Positions 59,069 to 64,000 of a stretch of DNA of 64,000 nucleotides are shown piece after piece; within the stretch, counting starts at the first letter, position 1, and every line of letters begins with the position of its first letter. Where the stretch lies: the NCBI GenBank assembly GCA_029783825.1, contig JAREIK010002653.1, forward strand, positions 277,621 through 341,620, read 5' to 3'. The position numbers and the translations under genes are program-made. The DNA comes from Sapria himalayana. Taxonomy: Eukaryota; Streptophyta; Magnoliopsida; Malpighiales; Rafflesiaceae. Below the pieces are notes generated by a model. The model did no database searches, was not told the DNA's origin, and saw nothing but the letters and a program-made list of their open reading frames with translations.

Positions 59069-59380
59069 TTTTTTATTTTATTTTTCCTTTTTTAGCACTT
59101 TAACTTCCATTTTTTATCTTCTTTTACTACAACTTTTTCTTTGGTTTCTCCTTGTTCTTCATCATCAAAATTATCTGTTTCTTATTCTAATTCATCATCA
59201 ACACGATCATCATCATCATCATCATAAACATCATACTAGAAAAGAATAATTCTTCTTCTTCTTCTTTTTCTTTTTTATTTTATTTTTCCTTTTTTAGCAC
59301 TTCAACTTCCATTTTTTATCTTCTTTTACTACTACTTTTTCTTTGGTTTCTCCTTCTTGTTCTTCATCATCAAAATAATC
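59069..59380 (+). repeat. Segmental duplication inside the TTC tract, about 202 bp offset
   Basis: TAGCACTT(T/C)AACTTCCATTTT and the following sequence through TTTGGTTTCTCCTT occur at 59093 and 59295. Confidence 0.88.
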
Positions 59381-60287
59381 TTTTTATTATTCTAATTCAT
59401 CATCAACACCATCATCATCATCATCATCATCATCATCGTCATCATCATTATCATCAACTTCTTCTTCATCATTTTTTTTCTTTTCTAGTATTTTAACTTA
59501 TTCTACTTTTTCATCTTCATTTTCTACTATTTCTTCATCTTATTATTTGTTATCTTCTTTTTTTCATATTTGTATTATTATTCATCATCATCATCTTCTT
59601 CTTCATCTTCCTTATCACCATCTTCTTAACCTTCTTCATAATCTTTTTCATCATTATTATTATGATTTTGTTCTTTTTCTTTTTCATATTCTTATTTGTT
59701 TTTTTTCTTCATCTTCTTTATAATTTTTTATATCTTCTTCTACTTCATCATTTTTATCTTTTTTTTTCATCTTCTTCTTTTTTTCTTATTTTATTTTTCT
59801 TTCTTCTTCTTCTTCTTTTACTACTTCTTCTATTATTTTTTCTATCTTTTTTGTGTTCTTTATGTTCATCTTCTTATTATTCTTCTTTTTCATATTATTC
59901 TACTTCTTTTGTACATTTTCTTTCTTCAACTTCGCCACATTTTTATTCAACTTCACCTCCTTTTTATTCAACTTCACCTCCTTCTTTTTCTTCTTTTTCT
60001 TGTTCTTCTTCATATTCTAATTCCTTTTCATCTTCTTCATCCTCTTGTTATTTTTCTTATTTTTCTTCATCTTCTTCAACTTATTCTTCTTTACCTTCAT
60101 CTTCTCCTCCTCCTCCTCCTCTTCCTCTGTCACCTCCTCCTCCTCCTCCTCCTTGTTCTTTTATTCTTCTCTACTAGTACTGCTACTACAACTACTTCTA
60201 CTTCTTTAATTTCAACCACATCTTTTTTTTGCTTCATTTTATTTTTTTCAACATCATCATCCTTTTCTTTTTTTTTCTTCATATTTT

Positions 60288-60373
60288 TCATCTTATTCAT
60301 CATTGTGATTACCATAATCATTTTATTTTTTTCATCTTATTCATCATTGTGATTACCATAATCATTTTATTTT
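60288..60373 (+). repeat. Perfect 43 bp tandem duplication
   Basis: The unit starting TTCATCTTATTCATCATTG at 60288 is repeated at 60331 without visible change. Confidence 0.92.
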
Positions 60374-60395
60374 TTTCAACTTCTTCAATTTTTAT

Positions 60396-60610
60396 AGAGA
60401 TTGACGTGCTTCTTCAACATAGGGTTATGCTTCTTTATTCAGTGTTAAATTTACTAAATATTTTAACATATTTTGGTGGTTTAGACTAGTGTGTATGTAT
60501 GGAAATGAAGTCGATTTGTGTTAATTTTATAATTTTGATAATTTAGAGAACTTTTATTAATAGTGGTAAATTTGATGAGTTTGTAGAGGTATTTAGTAGA
60601 GGAAGTGATT
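60396..60610. other. Non-repeat island in the TTC tract
   Basis: About 0.2 kb of mixed AT-rich sequence without pyrimidine bias, interrupting the tract. No gene or repeat partner recognised. Confidence 0.6.
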
Positions 60611-62520
60611 TATCATCATTATCTTATTTTTTCTGCTATAACTTATTGCCCTTTATCATCATCATCATGATTATCAATATCATTATTATTTTATTCTACT
60701 TGTTATTCTTCTTCTTCTTCAACTTCAACTTCTTGACTTTTTCTTTTTAGTTTTCCTTCATTAATGAATTTACTTAATATTTTTTGCCTTCTAATTTTTT
60801 TTCTACTTCTTCGACTTCAACTTAATCTTCTTTTTCTTGTTCTATGTCTTCTTCTACACCTTATTTTTCTTATTCATATTCTTGAGCTTCTTAAACTTGT
60901 TTATCTTTTTTATCTTGTTTAGCTTCATCCTCTTATTTTTCTTCTTCATCTTCATCATCATTATTATTATCATCTTATAATAACATTACTTATTATTATT
61001 CTTCTTCTTTATTATTATTATTATTATTATCATCTTCTACTTCTTCTTCATGTTCTTCGTGTTCTTCTTCTTCTTCTCAAACTTTTTCATCATATTCTTC
61101 ATCTTAATCATGTTTTTTATATTCTTCATCGTTATTTTCTTGTTCTTCTTCTTCATTGTCTGCTTGTTATTATTATTATTATTTTTATAAATGTTATCAT
61201 TATTATCATTATTATTATTATTATTATTCTTCTTATAATTTCCTTTTTCTCCTCCTCCTTTTCTTTCTTTATGACTTTTTTTTTATTTTTTTTCATATTC
61301 ATTTTCTTTTTATTCTTGTTCTTTTTTTTATTCTTCTTCTTACTTTTTATCTTCATCATCATCATCATCATTATTTTGCTTATTCTTTATCATTGTTCTT
61401 TTTTATTATCTTTTTTTGTCTTGTTCATATTATTCTTTTTACAATCTTATTATTCTACTTTTTTTTTCTTTTACTTCATCTTCTAATTCTTATTTTTTTT
61501 TATCATCATCATCATCATCACCAACATCATCTAATTCTTCATTTTCTTCTTATTATTTATCATTTCATCATCAATTATTTATTTTCTTTATGTTTGTCTT
61601 CTTCTTCTTCTTCTTCGTTTTCTTCTACAATTTCTTATTTTTTCTTATTTTTTCTTATTTTTTCTTATTTTTTCTTATTTTTTCTTATTTTTTCTTATTT
61701 TTCTTTTTTTTTCTTTTTTTTTCTTTTTTTTCAATTTCTTCTTCATCATAAGCATTTTTATATTCTTTATCATTTTCTTCTTACTCTTCATCTTTTTTCT
61801 TCTTATTCATGTTATTATTCTTCTTATTTGTATTATTATTATTCTCCTTGTTATCATGTTTCTTCTTTTTCTTTATTATCATTATTATTTTCTTCTTAAT
61901 GATCATCATCATAAACATTATTTTTTTTACTTCTTTTTCATCTTTTTCATCTTATTCTTCTTCACCTAACTTTTTTTCCTTTTTTTTTGTTCATCATCAT
62001 TTTCTTCATTATCATCATCATCATCTTATTTTTTTTCTTCTTCTTCATTTTTGTTCTTTTTATTCTTCTTTTTATTCTTTTTTATTCTTCTTCTTGTACT
62101 TCTTCAACAATAACTACATTATATTCTTCTTTGACTTCTTTTCTGTATTTTTCATTTTCATCATCATCATCATCATCTATTTTTCCTCTTATATTTTTCA
62201 TTATCATTAACATCTTATTGTTATCTTCTTCTTCTACTTCTACATATTCAACTTCTTCTTCTACTACTTATTTGTATTATTATTTATCATCATCATCATC
62301 ACCAACTTTATTTTATTCATCTTCTTCATGTTCTTATTCATCATCATATGCATCATCATCATCACCATCATCTTCAACTTAATTTTTTCCTTCACTATCA
62401 TAATTCATTCTTTTTCTTATTCTTGATTTTCATCATCATCATTATCTTCTTCTTCTTCTTTTTATTCTTCTTCAACTTCTTCTTGTTCCTAGTTGCAACT
62501 TTGTTGTGCTGCCTATTTTT
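60611..62520 (+). repeat. TTC/TCA/TTA tract, right block
   Basis: Continuation with more ATT and ATC trinucleotides (for example about 61160-61235). It includes seven exact copies of the 10-mer TTTCTTATTT at 61631-61700. Confidence 0.93.
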
Positions 62521-62815
62521 TTGGTTAGGTGGTGCATGAAAAGCTCATTGGCAAGGGTATCTCATCAACAAAGATTTACTAGTATATAAGTCATACAGAT
62601 AGTGAAAAGAACTTTCATCCAAATATTGATCGCAAAATGATTGTTTTGGCAATTCAATTAATCAATAGTGAGACAACTCAATTCTAGAAAACTAGATATT
62701 TTAGATTGTGGATTCTACCTTAGATTCATTGATGTATTCATTTAATTCATGTGGTATATATTCAAATGATTCAAATTATATTATATTTGGACATAAATTG
62801 TAGAAGATGTTCTAT
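62521..62815 (-). mobile_element. LTR fragment of the G1/G2 family embedded in the TTC tract
   Basis: It matches 17440-17700 of the G1 LTR in the same orientation: CTCATCAACAAAGATTTA, 'aatcaatagtgag', 'actcaattctag', TTTxGATTGTGG and 'ttcattxatgt' occur in the same order and spacing. About 295 bp long, with TTC repeats directly on both sides. Confidence 0.8.
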
Positions 62816-64000
62816 TTCATAATCTTCTTCACCTTCTTATTGCTATGTTCATCATACTATTGATATGTTCATCATCATTTTCATCAGCATTTTCTTTTTC
62901 TTCATTGTCTTCTTCAATTACTTTTACTTCTTCTACTTTGATTGTATTTTCTCTTCTTCTTCTTTTTCTTAATTATCTTATTCTTCTTCTTCTTTTTCTT
63001 GTACTTCTTCTACTTTTACTGCTTCTCCTTCTTCTTTTTCTTCTTCATCTTCTTCAACTTCTTTTTTCTTCTTGTTCTTTTTAATTTTTTGCTTCTTTAT
63101 CTTTTCTCCTCTTCTTATTATTCATGTTCTTCTTCTTTTTCTTCCAATTATATATATTCTTTTTTTTTTCTATATCTTTTTTTTATATTATTATTTTTAT
63201 ACCTCATTATATTCCTCTTCTATTTATTCTTCTCTTTTTTTCTTCTTCATATACCTGTTCTTATAAGTTTCTTCAATATATTGTAATATATATTTTTGCC
63301 ATTCTTCATTTTATTCTTCTTCATTCATTATCATCACCATGATCTTCTTCTTTTTCTTTATCTTATTATTCTCATCATTATCATTATCTTCTTCTTCTTT
63401 TTCTTCATTATCATTATATTTCTTCTCATCTTCTTGTTCTACATCATTATGATCATGATTATAATTTTTTTCTTATTCTTATTTTTCTTTGTTTTTTTTA
63501 TTTCTTCTTCGTGATCTTCTTCTTCTTGTAATTATTTATATATTTTCTTCTTTTTTTCTTTATCTTTATCTTATTTGAATTCTATTTTTTCTTGTTTTTC
63601 TTGTTTTTATTCTTATTCTTTTTATATTTTTTTTGTTCACCATCTTCTTCTTTTTCTTTTTATTCTTGTTGTTTTTCTTCTATTTGATAATCATCATTAT
63701 TATTTTATCATCATTATTATTATCATTTTCTTTTTTTTTTCATCATCATCATATTATTCTTCAATTCATTTTTATTATTTTATTCTCATTCTTCTTCTTC
63801 TTCTTCTCCTTCTTTATATAAAGCCTTTTCTTTTTCTCCTACATATTTATCTTCATCATCTTATTCTTTTACATTTTTTTTATATTTTCTTCTTCTTCTT
63901 CTTCTTCTTCCTTCTTCTTCTTTCTTTTTTTCTTTCTTTCTTATTCTTATTCTTCTGCTTCTTATTCGTTATTCTTTCTTTCCTTTCTTTCTTCTTCTTC
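62816..64000 (+). repeat. TTC polypyrimidine tract, continuing past the window edge
   Basis: TTC-rich sequence with ATC and TAT interruptions that runs to the last base of the window, so total tract length is unknown. Open frames here are low-complexity artefacts. Confidence 0.93.

Larger units (their letters stand above)
57721..60395 (+). repeat. TTC/TCA trinucleotide polypyrimidine tract, main block
   Basis: Plus-strand sequence dominated by TTC (GAA on the other strand), mixed with (ATC)n runs and TTTTTC variants. Translations are artefacts: Phe/Ser/Leu on the plus strand and Lys/Arg/Glu on the minus strand. Internal duplications show segmental as well as slippage growth. Confidence 0.95.

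Noticed and set aside
57654..63821. Open frames in the TTC tract (Phe/Ser/Leu-rich on plus, Lys/Arg/Glu-rich on minus)
   Set aside because: TTC and TCA repeats read without stops; the sequences are low-complexity artefacts.
1..64000. tRNA, rRNA, organellar insertions or caulimovirus-like integrated sequences
   Set aside because: I saw no cloverleaf with A/B boxes, no rRNA-like or plastid-like segment and no caulimovirid-type coding block. A covariance or homology search would be needed to exclude short ones.

Overview
The window looks like intergenic, repeat-dominated nuclear DNA from a plant with a large genome. The evidence is plant-type Ty1/copia, gag-bearing gypsy-like and RNase H-bearing L1 elements, nested insertions, long LTRs, AT-rich decayed sequence and a fragment of a plant SWI/SNF ATPase (SYD type). 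A gymnosperm or similar lineage would fit, but the species cannot be read from the sequence. I found no intact host gene. Every protein-coding trace is a retroelement relic or a captured fragment, and all carry stops or frameshifts.

Layout. 1-5830: two copies of a long LTR family in opposite orientations (minus at 1-1761, plus from about 3281), facing each other across a 1.5 kb spacer. 5831-15648: about 9.8 kb of CT-type polypyrimidine low-complexity DNA. 15649-17204: TG-rich and unrecognised sequence. 17205-24235: a minus-strand gypsy-like element (G1) with gag and protease relics but no reverse transcriptase or integrase. 25023-39821: a minus-strand Ty1/copia element (C1) with TG...CA LTRs, PBS, PPT and a perfect AAAAT target duplication; its right-hand (5') LTR is split by an L1-type LINE (32261-38639, minus) flanked by a 19 bp target duplication. 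The 3' end of that LINE carries a piece of a SYD-type chromatin-remodelling ATPase gene. 39827-42069: degenerate minisatellite and unrecognised DNA. About 42070-50520: a plus-strand gypsy-like element (G2), the same family as G1. 50515-54990: tandem and dispersed repeats. 55000-56940: a second, badly decayed copia relic (C2, minus). 57030-64000: a TTC/TCA-type polypyrimidine tract that contains a 0.3 kb LTR fragment and runs off the window.

Order of events (inference). C1 inserted first and its two LTRs have since diverged clearly. The LINE then inserted into C1's 5' LTR. G1 and G2 are the same non-autonomous gag-protease family and would need pol functions from another element to move. Their LTRs and the 3' part of their internal regions share a 'GTCATGAC / ACTTTGG' repeat theme. 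Most boundaries without TSDs are approximate because they come from by-eye comparison of diverged copies.
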